64,000 nt of DNA, taken from Mycolicibacterium septicum DSM 44393 (GTDB lineage: Bacteria > Actinomycetota > Actinomycetes > Mycobacteriales > Mycobacteriaceae). Of the stretch, positions 14,719 to 23,450 are shown in pieces. How positions within the stretch are numbered: the stretch's first letter is position 1; each line of letters starts with the position of its first letter. The stretch is from contig NZ_HG322953.1 of NCBI RefSeq assembly GCF_000455325.1, positions 297,329 through 361,328 of the forward strand, written 5' to 3'. Under the pieces are notes generated by a model that saw only the letters and a program-made list of their open reading frames with translations, had not been told where the DNA came from and searched no databases. The position numbers and the translations under genes were made by a program.

Positions 14719-16404
14719 GTGGAATTGATCCTCGTCGTCGTCGGAGCCATCCTCGTCACAGCAATCGCGCACCGCCGTGGGATGGAACCCGCCCTGATCA
14801 TCGTGGTGATCGGCAGCGCGGTGTCGTTCCTGCCTGGCTTCGAACCACCCGAACTGGATTCGCACATCCTGTTGACGGTGGTGCTGCCGCCGCTGCTGTA
14901 CTCGGCAGCCCTGGACTTCTCCTTCCCGACGTTCTTCCGCAACATCCGCCCGATCCTCGGCCTGGGTATCGGCCTGGTCGTGGTGACGGCATTCGCCGTG
15001 GCAGCGGTCTCGTCCTGGTTGGTGCTGGTGCCACTGACCTTCGGGCTGGCCCTCGTGCTCGGCGCCATCGTCGCGCCGCCGGACGCCGTCACCGCCGTCG
15101 CGGTGGGCCGCAAGCTCGGTCTGCCCAAACGGGTGATGGCGATCCTCACCGGCGAGAGCCTGATCAACGACGCGGCCGCGCTGACCCTGTTCTCCATCGC
15201 GGTGGCCCAGGTCGCCGGGAGCCACACCTTCATCGAGAACCCCTTCCTGCTGTTCGGGTACAGCGCCACGGTCGGCCCGGTGGTCGGGGCGCTGCTGGGC
15301 TACGTGACGCTGTGGATTCGTAAGCACCTGGACAACCCTGGCCTGGAAACGGTGCAGGGTCTGGTGGTTCCGTTCGCGGCCTTCATCACCGCCGAGGAAC
15401 TGCACGCCTCTGGCGTCTTGGCGGTGGTGGTCGCCGGCTTCGTGGTCGGTAACGGTGCGATGGGGGCCGGGTACCAGACGCGACTGCAGGAGCGCTACGT
15501 CTGGAATTCGGTCGACGTGCTGCTCGAGGCGTTCGTGTTCGCCTACATCGGCCTGCATCTGCGGTTCGTGCTGCAGGACCTCAACGAAGCCCACGAGTCG
15601 CTGGCCGTCGTCGCGGTCGCCTCGGTGATCGTGTTGCTCATCGTGCTGGTGATCCGCCCGCTGTCGGTGTTCCTGATGTTCGGCCGGAACAAGCTGTCCC
15701 GGCACGTGGAGAGCAAGTTCAGCGTGCCGGTGCCCGACGGTGCTCGCGGCGCCCTCGGCAGGCGCAGCCGAAAGCCGAGGGCGCGCTGGCGCCGGATGAT
15801 CGATCGCCGCTCCCTGAGCTGGCGGGAGAACATCGTCGTGTCCTGGACCGGGATGCGTGGCGTGGTGACACTGGCCGCGGCCGCCGCGATTCCGGCGACC
15901 ACGGCTTCGGGGGAACCCTTCCCGGAACGCGCCACCATCCAGGCCATCGCGTTCGCGGTGAGTGTGGGCACCTTGCTGATCCAGGGCTGGACTCTGCCCC
16001 TGCTGATCCGCCGGCTGAACCTGTCCCGGTTCTGCGACGACCACGCCGCCGACCGGGAGGAGGAACTCAAGGCCGAACGTGTGGTGCACGATGCGGCCGA
16101 CGATGTGCTCGACGCGTTCGAGGCAGATCCGCCCGAAGGCCTGGATCCGCGGGTGGTGACCGAGATCCGCGCGGTGATCGCCCGGCATTCACAGGACGCA
16201 GACGAGATGCCCGACCCCGAGGCGCTCACCAAACGGGCCGCGGTGTTCTCGGGTCTGTACCGCGATGTCCTTGCGGCGCAACGCGGTGCGCTCATCACCG
16301 AGCGCGATGAAGGCCGGATCGAGGACGAGGCGGTGCGGGCCATGTTGGAGCGTCTGGACCTGCAGGAGGCCGGTGTGTCGGCGCGTCTGGAGAGCCGCCT
16401 CTAG
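14719..16404 (+). CDS. Na+/H+ antiporter, CPA1 family
   Basis: A 561-residue membrane protein with about twelve transmembrane helices and a cytoplasmic tail of roughly 150 residues. Signatures: VLPPLLYSAALDFSFPTFFRNI, APPDAVTAVAVGRKLGLPKRV and LTGESLINDAAALTLF, the ND motif of the ion-binding site. The GTG start at 14719 gives MELILVVVGAI, directly entering helix one; the frame continues upstream only inside nei2. It exchanges Na+ (or K+) for protons in the plasma membrane. The tail is charged (DREEELKAERVVHDAADDV) and may be regulatory. Confidence 0.9.
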   Translation: MELILVVVGAILVTAIAHRRGMEPALIIVVIGSAVSFLPGFEPPELDSHILLTVVLPPLLYSAALDFSFPTFFRNIRPILGLGIGLVVVTAFAVAAVSSWLVLVPLTFGLALVLGAIVAPPDAVTAVAVGRKLGLPKRVMAILTGESLINDAAALTLFSIAVAQVAGSHTFIENPFLLFGYSATVGPVVGALLGYVTLWIRKHLDNPGLETVQGLVVPFAAFITAEELHASGVLAVVVAGFVVGNGAMGAGYQTRLQERYVWNSVDVLLEAFVFAYIGLHLRFVLQDLNEAHESLAVVAVASVIVLLIVLVIRPLSVFLMFGRNKLSRHVESKFSVPVPDGARGALGRRSRKPRARWRRMIDRRSLSWRENIVVSWTGMRGVVTLAAAAAIPATTASGEPFPERATIQAIAFAVSVGTLLIQGWTLPLLIRRLNLSRFCDDHAADREEELKAERVVHDAADDVLDAFEADPPEGLDPRVVTEIRAVIARHSQDADEMPDPEALTKRAAVFSGLYRDVLAAQRGALITERDEGRIEDEAVRAMLERLDLQEAGVSARLESRL

Positions 16405-16482
16405 AAGAGATTCGCGCGAACAGTCGCGTAGGTACCCGAAAAGTGTGAGCCACAGGTACCCGAGCGTCTGTTCGGCAGAGGG

Positions 16483-17313
16483 TCAGAAGCCCCCGAAATC
16501 GCCACCGCCGAAGTCGCCGAAGCCGCCACCGTCGAAGCCTCCGCCGTCCCAACCGCTGGCGTCGGTACCGCCCCAGTCGCCACCGCCGGCGTCGCCGCCA
16601 TCGAACCCGCCGGCGTCGCCGCCGCCGTCCTGGCCCGCGGCGAAACCGTCGGAATAGCCGTCACCGTAACCGTTTTCGAAACCCTGGGCGCCGTAGTTGA
16701 CCCCGTGCATACCGGAGAACATCGCGTCGAACAGCAGCACCGAGCCCAGGCCCCAGGCGCCGGCCACGAGCGCCGGCTTCCACCACGGCTCGGAGTACCA
16801 GCCGGCGGGCACCGGGCGTCCGGCGACCCGGCCGCCGGGGTAGTAGTTCGGGGTGTTCGCCGACGGAGTCGGGGAGGCCTCGATCTCGCGGCCCTCGAAG
16901 TTGATCCGCCGGTCCTCGGTGACCGCTCCGGCCGAACGTTGCCCGCTCAGCGACTCCAACTCGGGACCCGGATCCATGCCCATGGCGGTCCGGGCCGCGC
17001 GCACGTAGTAGAGCCCTTCGATGGCACTCTCCTTGGCCAGCGCGGCCTGCTTGGCGGTGGTGGCCTGATCGATCTGTGAGGATGCCGCGGTGTAGCGCTC
17101 GGAGGCGTCGGCCAGTGCCTGCTTGGAGGCATCGTCGGAGCCGGTCAGGTTGAGCACCTGCCCGCCGAGACGTTCGATCAGCCGGCGGGCGTCAGCCTTG
17201 GCGTCGGCCAGCGACTCCGCGGAACGGCGGCCGTTGGCCTGCGACGAGCTGTAGACAGCGAACGCGATCGCGGCGATGACGAGAACGATGAGTACCAGCA
17301 AAACGCTGTTCAT
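16483..17313 (-). CDS. membrane-anchored protein with a coiled-coil region and a Gly/Asp-rich repeat tail
   Basis: A 276-residue protein. One N-terminal transmembrane helix (NSVLLVLIVLVIAAIAFAVY) is followed by an Ala-rich helical region (about residues 25-115, ADAKADARRLIERLGG) that resembles DUF1542-type repeats. A second hydrophobic stretch (PALVAGAWGLGSVLLFDAMF) and a C-terminal tail of about 50 residues built from GGGDAGGFDGG- and GGGFGDFGG-like repeats complete it. The ATG at 17313 is preferred over a GTG six codons upstream. The function is unknown; Gly-rich tails of this kind occur in TPM/YgcG-like membrane proteins. Confidence 0.72.
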   Translation of the reverse strand: MNSVLLVLIVLVIAAIAFAVYSSSQANGRRSAESLADAKADARRLIERLGGQVLNLTGSDDASKQALADASERYTAASSQIDQATTAKQAALAKESAIEGLYYVRAARTAMGMDPGPELESLSGQRSAGAVTEDRRINFEGREIEASPTPSANTPNYYPGGRVAGRPVPAGWYSEPWWKPALVAGAWGLGSVLLFDAMFSGMHGVNYGAQGFENGYGDGYSDGFAAGQDGGGDAGGFDGGDAGGGDWGGTDASGWDGGGFDGGGFGDFGGGDFGGF

Positions 17314-17364
17314 GGCGTCCAGCGTACCCACGGGAAATGGCGTTTCCGGGTCCTCGAAGAGAAC

Positions 17365-18609
17365 TCAAATTACGCCGAGAGCGGAGTACACCTCGTTGGA
17401 CAGCGCGACCGTGCGCGGGTCGGCATTGCACTTGGTGGCGTCGAAATAGTTCATCACGTAGGCGTAGCCGATCCGGTGCTCCAGGTCGACGAAGGCGAAC
17501 GAACCACCCGACCCGCCGTGTCCGAAGATGCGGGTGTTCGGTCCGGCGATGCCGCGCTGGTTGAGCATGTAGCCCAGACCCCAGCCGTGATCGGCGACCC
17601 GCGCGCCCAGCACCACATCGGCGTCGAATCCGCCCTGGGAGATCCGGCAGCGCTCCATGTGCTCGCGGGTCAGGAGTTTCTCCTGGGCCAGCGCGTTGTA
17701 GAAGGTCGCCATGCCGAGCGCGGAGACGTGGGCGTTGGTGCTCGGGAACTCGGCGCTGCGCCAGGCGTCCAGGGCCTGCACGCCCAGTTCGTCATCCGGC
17801 ACGAAGTCCATCGACACCGCCCAGCCGGCCATCGGATGGTCTCCGAGCGAAGCCGGCGGTTCGTCGACCCCGTTGTCGGCCAGCAGGCTGCGAACCGACG
17901 GCTTGTTCACCATCTCCGCGCAGCGATGGTGGTGCCAGGCGGGCAGGCCGACGTGGATGTCGGCGCCCAGCGGTTCGGCGATCTCGGTGCGCAGGTACTG
18001 ACCGAGGGTGCGGCCCGTGACCCGGCGAACCACCTCGCCGAGGATGAAGCCGAAGGTCACCACGTGGTAGCCCTGCGCGCTGCCAGGCGGCCACCACGGC
18101 GTCGCGGCTGCGATCCGGGCGCACACCGCGTCCCAGTCGGTCACCTGCTGCCAGCTCATCGGTTCGCGCGGGCCGATCACGCCGGAGCGGTGGCCCAGCA
18201 CCATGGCGATGGTGATGTTCTGCTTTCCGGCCTGGCCGAACTCGGGCCAGTAGCGGGCCACCGGCGCATCGAGGTCGATCTCGCCGCGGTCGGCCAACAG
18301 ATGGATGCAGGTGCTCAACAGCCCCTTGGATCCGGAATACACGCTGGCCAGGGTGTCCTGCTGCCATGGCCTGGTACCGGCTGCGTCGGCGGTTCCGCCC
18401 CACAGGTTGACCACCAGGTCGCCCTCGACCCAGACCGCGACAGCAGCGCCGACCTCGTTGTGGTGGGAGAAGTTGTCCGCGAAGGCATCGCGCACCCGGG
18501 CGAATTCGGACGTGCAGAAGCCGTCGATCGTATCGATCGGCCGACTTCTCAACGGTCCTCCAGCGGGGGCAACGGACGCGGGCGATGACTCGGCAGAGCG
18601 CCGAAACAC
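17365..18609 (-). CDS. lipP: serine hydrolase of the beta-lactamase/esterase family (LipP-like)
   Basis: A 414-residue class C beta-lactamase-fold hydrolase with the catalytic S92-G-S-K95 (SxxK) in VYSGSKGLL. A Tyr-containing region and a C-terminal HGGSGGSFAFVD strand motif equivalent to KTG follow. Members hydrolyse short-chain esters. No signal peptide is evident. The first about 25 residues are Ser/Pro/Arg rich, so the true start could be further in. Its place between nei2 and tig corresponds to Rv2463 (lipP), although several genes intervene here. Confidence 0.82.
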   Translation of the reverse strand: MFRRSAESSPASVAPAGGPLRSRPIDTIDGFCTSEFARVRDAFADNFSHHNEVGAAVAVWVEGDLVVNLWGGTADAAGTRPWQQDTLASVYSGSKGLLSTCIHLLADRGEIDLDAPVARYWPEFGQAGKQNITIAMVLGHRSGVIGPREPMSWQQVTDWDAVCARIAAATPWWPPGSAQGYHVVTFGFILGEVVRRVTGRTLGQYLRTEIAEPLGADIHVGLPAWHHHRCAEMVNKPSVRSLLADNGVDEPPASLGDHPMAGWAVSMDFVPDDELGVQALDAWRSAEFPSTNAHVSALGMATFYNALAQEKLLTREHMERCRISQGGFDADVVLGARVADHGWGLGYMLNQRGIAGPNTRIFGHGGSGGSFAFVDLEHRIGYAYVMNYFDATKCNADPRTVALSNEVYSALGVI

Positions 18610-18732
18610 GTCACTGCCCGATGCTAGGGGCGGCCCGTTAACTGAATCGATGGGCGCGGTCGGATCGTTACGGGGTTGGCGTCGGGTCTGTGCCGATTCG
18701 ACGCCGGATCGAGACCGGACGTTTCATCGTCC

Positions 18733-19344
18733 TCACAGGTGAGTCACGCCCGGTCCCCGCAGTTCGCCGGCGACCGCCTCAACGCGTCCCGTCATCGCCA
18801 GCAAGATCGCCTCACCCGGTCCACGGATCTCCGGCCCGCGGCCGGCCGACCAGTCGAGGTCGCCGGCGATCAATCGCAGACCCCGGGTGCGGCGGGCTCC
18901 GCCGATCACCGGGCTGATCCGCGCAAAGGCCAGGGCGGCGAGCAGTGCGTCCGCCGGAATGGTGCGGGACCGTCCGAGCGGGCGCCGGATGTCCTGCTGG
19001 TGGATCAGGCACTCGATCAGGGCTACCCGGCAGCCGTAGAGCGCACCCGCGCCGGACGGATCGGCGCCGGCCCGCATCAGGATGCGCAGTTCGTCGGGTC
19101 CGGCACCGGCGTCGGCCTGCAGCGCGCGGTCGTTGATCCGGTCCACCTGCCCCCGCGCGGCCAGCATCGCTCCGGCGAGCTGCAGCCGGGTCTGTCCCAG
19201 ATAGGCGACGGTGTGGGCGACGACGTCGCGGACATTCCAGCCCGCGCACAAGGTCGGTGCCTGCCATTCGTCTGGAGCCAACCCGTCCAGCAGATCGGCG
19301 AATTCCTGGCGTTCCCGGTGGGCCAGGGCGCGGACACTGATCAT
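18733..19344 (-). CDS. maleylpyruvate isomerase-family (mycothiol-dependent/DinB fold) protein
   Basis: A 203-residue four-helix protein with the MDMPI N-terminal pattern: ERQEFADLLDGLAPDEWQAPTLCAGWNVRDVVAHTV, followed by ECLIHQQDIRR. The metal site is the usual His in VAHT plus E-x-x-x-H in ECLIH. Such proteins are mycothiol-dependent transferases or isomerases, but the substrate is unknown. The ATG at 19344 (MISVRALAHRE) is chosen because the domain begins there; an upstream ATG at 19383 adds 13 residues with no family support. Confidence 0.78.
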   Translation of the reverse strand: MISVRALAHRERQEFADLLDGLAPDEWQAPTLCAGWNVRDVVAHTVAYLGQTRLQLAGAMLAARGQVDRINDRALQADAGAGPDELRILMRAGADPSGAGALYGCRVALIECLIHQQDIRRPLGRSRTIPADALLAALAFARISPVIGGARRTRGLRLIAGDLDWSAGRGPEIRGPGEAILLAMTGRVEAVAGELRGPGVTHL

Positions 19345-19689
19345 TCGCGCCCCCGTCGCTCGAAAGCCATACTCAGCCAACAAGATCTAAGCAGCCCGGC
19401 CGATTCCGGGCTTACCCGGTCAACTCACGCGCGATCCACGTATCGCGAAAATCCGGCCGTTGTTGATGAACGTATTTACCGGGGAGGCGCACCAATTTGG
19501 TGCATGGGATTTGCCGGCATTCCAGCCGGAAACGAAATAAATCACCGCGATAATTGAGCGCCATGATGTGCATACATTCCGCAATGCCTTGGTCGTGGCG
19601 GCAGGAACGTGTTCAACCGGTGATGGAGCCAAGAATGGGCTCCGCCGATCATGAGGACAGGGGATCGGCGGAGCCGGCGGCTGTCCTGC
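19345..19689. other. intergenic region without a convincing gene
   Basis: About 345 bases between the mycothiol-type gene and the GlsB-like gene, noticeably less GC-rich than its surroundings. No open frame here has a ribosome binding site or family resemblance. No tRNA or clear terminator was found. Confidence 0.5.
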
Positions 19690-19971
19690 TCAGTGCCCGA
19701 CGGGCGTGCCGCGTCGGCCCGACAGGGCCGTGTAGATCGCGATCAACACAATCGCCACCACGACACCGACCACGAACGGGACGATTGCGAATCCGCCGTT
19801 CGAGTTGGTGTATCCGACGGCAGCGGTGAGCCAAGAGCCGATCAGGGCTCCGGCGATGCCGAGCACGACCGTCATGAGCGTGCTGACATTCTGCCGACCG
19901 GGCATGATGAGTCGCGCGAGTGCGCCGATAATCGCACCGACGACGACTGCGGTGATAATTGCTCCGATCAT
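19690..19971 (-). CDS. GlsB/YeaQ/YmgE-family stress response membrane protein
   Basis: A 93-residue protein made almost entirely of three hydrophobic helices separated by short loops. It has the family signature GAIIGALARLIMPGRQ, then GIAGALIGSWLTA. The ATG at 19971 fits the family length; the frame extends upstream without resemblance. These transglycosylase-associated membrane proteins are induced by envelope or acid stress in many bacteria, but their biochemical role is unsettled. Confidence 0.85.
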   Translation of the reverse strand: MIGAIITAVVVGAIIGALARLIMPGRQNVSTLMTVVLGIAGALIGSWLTAAVGYTNSNGGFAIVPFVVGVVVAIVLIAIYTALSGRRGTPVGH

Positions 19972-20136
19972 CTCGTTGCCTTTCGTTCGAACCGACTTCT
20001 TGCAATCGGTGTGGTACACATCACTTTCCTCCGATTTTCGGGAGTCGGCCAGTATTGAGATGTGCGCGATATCCGGCAGTGGCCTACTCGTGGGTAATCG
20101 GCCGCAGCGCGCGGCGGGGCGGGATAATTCGGTGCC

Positions 20137-20283
20137 ATGACCACCGTGCTGTGGGTACTCGTCGCGGTATTCGCCGTCGGCGTCGTCGCCGGTGGGCTGT
20201 TGCGCATTCGTGCGTGGCTCCAAAAGCCGGTGCCGCCCGAGGTGATCGAGGCGGCACACCGCGATGATGACGAGGACGACTAA
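20137..20283 (+). CDS. small single-pass membrane protein, 48 residues
   Basis: ATG at 20137 to TAA at 20281-20283. The first about 22 residues (MTTVLWVLVAVFAVGVVAGG) form one transmembrane helix. A short basic linker (LLRIRAWLQKPVPPEVIEAA) and an acidic C-terminus of Asp/Glu follow. Codon third positions are strongly G/C, which supports real coding. Four bases separate it from the downstream secreted-protein gene, so they are probably one transcript. The function is unknown. Confidence 0.6.
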   Translation: MTTVLWVLVAVFAVGVVAGGLLRIRAWLQKPVPPEVIEAAHRDDDEDD

Positions 20284-20287
20284 GGCT

Positions 20288-20794
20288 ATGAGAACGATGC
20301 TGGGAGTAGCCCTCGCGGCAAGCGTTCTGGCGCTGGGGTCGCCGATCGCTGATGCGGAGCGAATTGAACCACCGCCGCTGTACGGGCATTACAACCTGTT
20401 CATCGACTTCTCGAAGCAGACGTTCAACGGAATGCCGACACCGATGAATCCGATAACGGTGCCTGCCGAATTCACCACCACGTGCGACGCGAACGGATGT
20501 GTTGCGCGCATGGACAATACGGACGACCACGCCCGCAACCCGGGTGCCCCAGTGGCCTACGAGTACAGATGGAACAACAACCGCTGGGAAACGAGCGGTG
20601 AGTATCCCTATTTCTGCGATCGCAGCAACCCTGGTAGTGCCGTGCAGGCCCAGCGCTCGGACTACTGGATCCCGAACCCTGACGGCAGCTTCTTCGGGGA
20701 GCGCACCCTGGTCATCGGGGGAGCCGGATGCCCAGGTGAGGGGCCGGGCACCCACTGGCTGCCGATATCGCTGACACCCATCGACCCGGCCTAG
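20288..20794 (+). CDS. secreted protein of unknown function
   Basis: A 168-residue precursor. The N-terminus MRTMLGVALAASVLALGSP ends with IADA-ER, a Sec signal peptide with an ADA cleavage site. The mature part is polar and aromatic (YGHYNLFIDFSKQTFNGMP) with four Cys that could form two disulfides (TTCDANGC, FCDRS, GGAGC). The layout recalls small exported mycobacterial proteins of the envelope, but no family is recognised with certainty. The ATG at 20288 lies four bases after the preceding membrane-protein gene. Confidence 0.72.
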   Translation: MRTMLGVALAASVLALGSPIADAERIEPPPLYGHYNLFIDFSKQTFNGMPTPMNPITVPAEFTTTCDANGCVARMDNTDDHARNPGAPVAYEYRWNNNRWETSGEYPYFCDRSNPGSAVQAQRSDYWIPNPDGSFFGERTLVIGGAGCPGEGPGTHWLPISLTPIDPA

Positions 20795-20830
20795 GCCTTG
20801 GGTGGCCCGCTAACAGGTGCTGAATTCGTT

Positions 20831-21358
20831 TCATCTTGCGGTCGGGGTGGGTGTCGGCTGTGGTGCGGCGGTTGGTGTGGGGAGCGGTGCTTCAGGTGTG
20901 GGGAGCGGTGCGGCGGTTGGCGTGGGGAGCGGTGCTTCAGGTGTGGGACGCGGCGCTTCAGGTGTGGGGAGCGGTGCGGCAGGTGTGGGGAGCGGTGCGG
21001 CCGTTGGCGTCGGCTTTGGCCCCTGCTGCGGCGCTTGTTTCGTCGCCGGAGCGGGGCCGGCGGGGCAGAACTGGCCGACGGGCACAGTGTTTCCGTTGGC
21101 ACACTGAATGCGGGGCAGTGGACAGAGTTGCCCGAACTCCACTGTGCTGCCGTCCAGGCAATCCACTGGAAACAGCGGGAACGACTCGTGGCCTAGCGGC
21201 CCGATGTCATGGGTCGCTGTGGGACTGGCAACGCTTGGCTGTGCGGCAGCGTGCTCGCGTAAGCCGCTGTGGTTCAGCTGTTGGCCGCAACCGACCGTCA
21301 TCAGAACGGTGGTCACAGCAATCACCGCTGCGAGGATTTCCCTGTGCGAAAGCCCCAT
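20831..21358 (-). CDS. proline-rich repeat lipoprotein
   Basis: A 175-residue precursor with a lipoprotein signal (ILAAVIAVTTVLMTVGC, Cys24 as the probable lipidation site; the lipobox is slightly atypical with Thr at -3). The middle carries Cys pairs in DCLDGSTVEFGQLC and QCANGNTVPVGQFC, two related about 14-residue modules. The last about 60 residues are tandem Pro/Thr/Ala repeats (APLPTPEAP-like), a probable cell-wall-spanning stalk. The DNA repeat lies at about 20840-21015. The function is unknown. Confidence 0.7.
   Translation of the reverse strand: MGLSHREILAAVIAVTTVLMTVGCGQQLNHSGLREHAAAQPSVASPTATHDIGPLGHESFPLFPVDCLDGSTVEFGQLCPLPRIQCANGNTVPVGQFCPAGPAPATKQAPQQGPKPTPTAAPLPTPAAPLPTPEAPRPTPEAPLPTPTAAPLPTPEAPLPTPTAAPQPTPTPTAR
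20840..21015 (-). repeat. in-frame tandem repeats encoding Pro-rich segments
   Basis: Repeated units related to GGTGTGGGGAGCGGTGC recur about nine times with 15-24-base spacing, encoding PLPTPEA/PLPTPTAA units at the C-terminus of the lipoprotein. Such repeats vary readily in copy number by slippage. Confidence 0.75.
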
Positions 21359-21603
21359 TGCTTCTCCCGGCCGTCACAGCCTTCCGGATGCCCTGACTCT
21401 AGGCCCGCGCAGCGTTGGGCGAGCGGGCTTCGGGGATATCAGCAAACGTCCGGCGAAGTACGTACGGGCATGTTCGCCAAGGACGTCGATGCAGTAGGAA
21501 GCCTCGATTCACGGGGGAGCGCAGCGCCGCCAGGCACGCTGACACCGTGACGATGACCGTTCGCCGGCGTCGGTCGCCAGATGGCCGAGCTGCGGCCCGA
21601 CAA

Positions 21604-21630
21604 ACAAAAAACCGCCCCATCGGGGCGGTC
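21604..21630 (-). terminator. intrinsic terminator after tRNA-Gly
   Basis: ACCGCCCC (21611-21618) and GGGGCGGT (21622-21629) form an 8-bp stem with a three-base loop. On the minus strand it is followed by a run of T (A-run at 21606-21611). It directly follows the tRNA-Gly gene on that strand. Confidence 0.85.
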
Positions 21631-21634
21631 CTTG

Positions 21635-21708
21635 TGGAGCGGGCGACGGGAATCGAACCCGCGTAGCTAGTTTGGAAGACTAGGGCTCTACCATTGAGCT
21701 ACGCCCGC
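21635..21708 (-). tRNA. tRNA-Gly (anticodon TCC)
   Basis: The minus-strand sequence folds as a standard 74-nt tRNA with encoded CCA. The acceptor stem GCGGGCG pairs with CGCCCGC and the D arm is GCTCAATGGTAGAGC. The anticodon stem CTAGT/ACTAG carries loop CTTCCAA (anticodon TCC), and the T arm contains GGTTCGATTCC. It lies next to tRNA-Pro upstream of tig, as in other mycobacteria. Confidence 0.95.
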
Positions 21709-21834
21709 ATGTGCAGCATCAGCACTGTACCGGTGTGCCCCCGATCAAAGCCAATTGAATGCCCCGTGCCGTGAGCACGTAGTATCTCGCGTGGTCCGTT
21801 CGTGGGTTTTGCCGCGGCGGATGGACCACCACCA

Positions 21835-21908
21835 CGGGGTGTAGCGCAGCTTGGTAGCGCATCCGCTTTGGGAGCGGAAGGCCGCAGGTTCAAATCCTGT
21901 CACCCCGA
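21835..21908 (+). tRNA. tRNA-Pro (anticodon TGG)
   Basis: CGGGGTG at 21835-21841 pairs with CACCCCG at the 3' end. The D arm is GCGCAGCTTGGTAGCGC. The anticodon stem TCCGC/GCGGA carries loop TTTGGGA (TGG anticodon), and the T arm contains GGTTCAAATCC. CCA is not encoded. It lies about 40 bases upstream of the tig start. Confidence 0.95.
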
Positions 21909-21949
21909 CTCATCCGCCAATACGAGAGAACTATCTAGGAGCAGGAACA

Positions 21950-23353
21950 GTGAAGAGCACGGTCGAGCAGCTGAGCCCCACCCGGGTGCGCATCAATGTG
22001 GAGGTGCCCTTCACCGAGCTTGAGCCCGATTTCGAGCGCGCGTTCAAGGCGCTGGCCCAGCAGGTCCGCCTGCCCGGCTTCCGCCCGGGCAAGGCCCCGC
22101 GCAAGTTGCTGGAGGCCCGCGTCGGCCGCGGTGCGGTGCTGGAGCAGGTCGTCAACGACGCGCTGCCGAGCCGCTACAGCGAGGCCGTCTCGGCCTCCGA
22201 CGTCAAGCCGCTGGGTCAGCCCGAGATCGAGGTGACCAAGCTGGAGGACGGCCAGGAGCTGGCGTTCACCGCCGAGGTCGACGTGCGTCCCGAGATCACC
22301 CTGCCCGAGTTCGACGCGCTCAAGATCACCGTCGACCCGATCCAGGTGGACGATGACGAGGTCGACGCCGAGCTGCAGTCGCTGCGCGCCCGTTTCGGCA
22401 CCCTGACCGGCGTCGAGCGCGGTGCCCAGGAAGGCGACTTCGTCTCGATCGATCTGTCGGCCACCGTCGACGGCACCGAGGTTCCCGAGGCCGCCACCGA
22501 GGGTCTGTCGCACGAGGTCGGTTCCGGTCAGCTGATCGAGGGCCTCGATGACGCGATCACCGGCCTGAAGGTCGGCGAGTCCAAGGTCTTCACCACCAAG
22601 CTGGCCGCCGGTGAGTACGCCGGCAAGGACGCCGACGTGACAGTGACCGTGAAGTCGGTCAAGGAGCGCGAGCTGCCCGAGGCCGACGACGACTTCGCCC
22701 AGCTGGCAAGCGAATTCGACACCATCGGCGAGCTCAAGGAGAGCCTCACCGACCAGGTCAAGCGGGTCAAGAGCGTGCAGCAGGCCGAGCAGATCCGCGA
22801 CAAGGCCATCGAGGCGCTGCTGGAGCAGACCGAGGTTCCGCTGCCGGAGAAGATCGTTCAGGCCCAGATCGACGACGCCCTGCACAACGCGATCCACGGC
22901 CTCGACCACGACGAGGACAAGTTCGCCGAGCAGCTGACCGAACAGGGCAGCAGCCGTGAGGAATTCGACGCCGAGAACAAGACGAACGCCGAAAAGGCCG
23001 TCAAGACCCAGCTTTTGATGGATGCCGTCGCCGACAAGCTCGATATCCAGGTCGGCCAGAACGACCTCACCGAGCGTCTCGTGCTGATGTCGCGTCAGTA
23101 CGGCATCGAGCCCCAGCAGCTGATCCAGATCCTGCAGCAGAACAACCAGCTGCCGGCCATGTTCGCCGACGTGCGTCGCGGCCTGACCATCGCCGCTGTG
23201 GTGCACGCCGCCACCGTGACCGACACCGACGGCACCGTGATCGACACCGCCGAGTTCTTCGGCCCGGCCGAGGCCGCGCAGGCCGAGGGCGAGCAGGCTG
23301 ACGAGGCCGCTGCCGACGAGGCCACCGACAAGGATGCTGACGCCGCTGAATGA
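21950..23353 (+). CDS. tig: trigger factor (ribosome-associated chaperone and prolyl isomerase)
   Basis: A 467-residue protein. The N-terminal ribosome-binding domain has the signature GFRPGKAPRKLLEARVG (residues about 43-60). A central FKBP-type PPIase domain (QEGDFVSIDLSATVDGTEV, residues about 160-240), a long helical C-terminal chaperone domain and an acidic tail (EQADEAAADEATDKDAD) follow. It binds nascent chains at the ribosome exit. The GTG start at 21950 has AGGAGCAGG upstream and gives the conserved MKSTVEQLSPTRV; further upstream the frame runs into tRNA-Pro. Confidence 0.96.
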   Translation: MKSTVEQLSPTRVRINVEVPFTELEPDFERAFKALAQQVRLPGFRPGKAPRKLLEARVGRGAVLEQVVNDALPSRYSEAVSASDVKPLGQPEIEVTKLEDGQELAFTAEVDVRPEITLPEFDALKITVDPIQVDDDEVDAELQSLRARFGTLTGVERGAQEGDFVSIDLSATVDGTEVPEAATEGLSHEVGSGQLIEGLDDAITGLKVGESKVFTTKLAAGEYAGKDADVTVTVKSVKERELPEADDDFAQLASEFDTIGELKESLTDQVKRVKSVQQAEQIRDKAIEALLEQTEVPLPEKIVQAQIDDALHNAIHGLDHDEDKFAEQLTEQGSSREEFDAENKTNAEKAVKTQLLMDAVADKLDIQVGQNDLTERLVLMSRQYGIEPQQLIQILQQNNQLPAMFADVRRGLTIAAVVHAATVTDTDGTVIDTAEFFGPAEAAQAEGEQADEAAADEATDKDADAAE

Positions 23354-23367
23354 CGCTGTGAGCGAAC
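23354..23367 (+). promoter_or_regulatory. ClgR-type operator upstream of clpP1P2
   Basis: CGC-TGTGA-GCGAAC at 23354-23367 matches the actinobacterial ClgR core (CGC-N5-GCG followed by WWS). It sits between the tig stop and the clpP1 start. ClgR activates clpP1P2 in corynebacteria and mycobacteria, so the location fits. One position of the longer published consensus differs. Confidence 0.55.
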
Positions 23368-23450
23368 GCGCCCCCGTACGGGAGTGCGTGATGCCCCAGT
23401 TTCGTTAGTGTCGTCAGTACCAACGCGTGAGAGAAAGCAGGTATCCAGTC

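Noticed and set aside
16483..16650. Repetitive G/C-rich tract as a non-coding repeat
   Set aside because: It is the in-frame Gly/Asp-rich tail of the membrane protein gene on the minus strand.
19420..19632. A 70-codon minus-strand frame in the gap near 19.5 kb
   Set aside because: No ribosome binding site, no family resemblance, and base composition unlike coding DNA of this genome.
20840..21015. CRISPR array
   Set aside because: The repeats are short, directly adjacent, in frame and lack unique spacers; they encode a Pro-rich protein stalk.
21604..21908. The two adjacent tRNA genes as remnants of a second integration event
   Set aside because: No repeated tRNA 3' end and no integrase nearby; the tRNA-Gly, tRNA-Pro, tig order is the normal mycobacterial arrangement.
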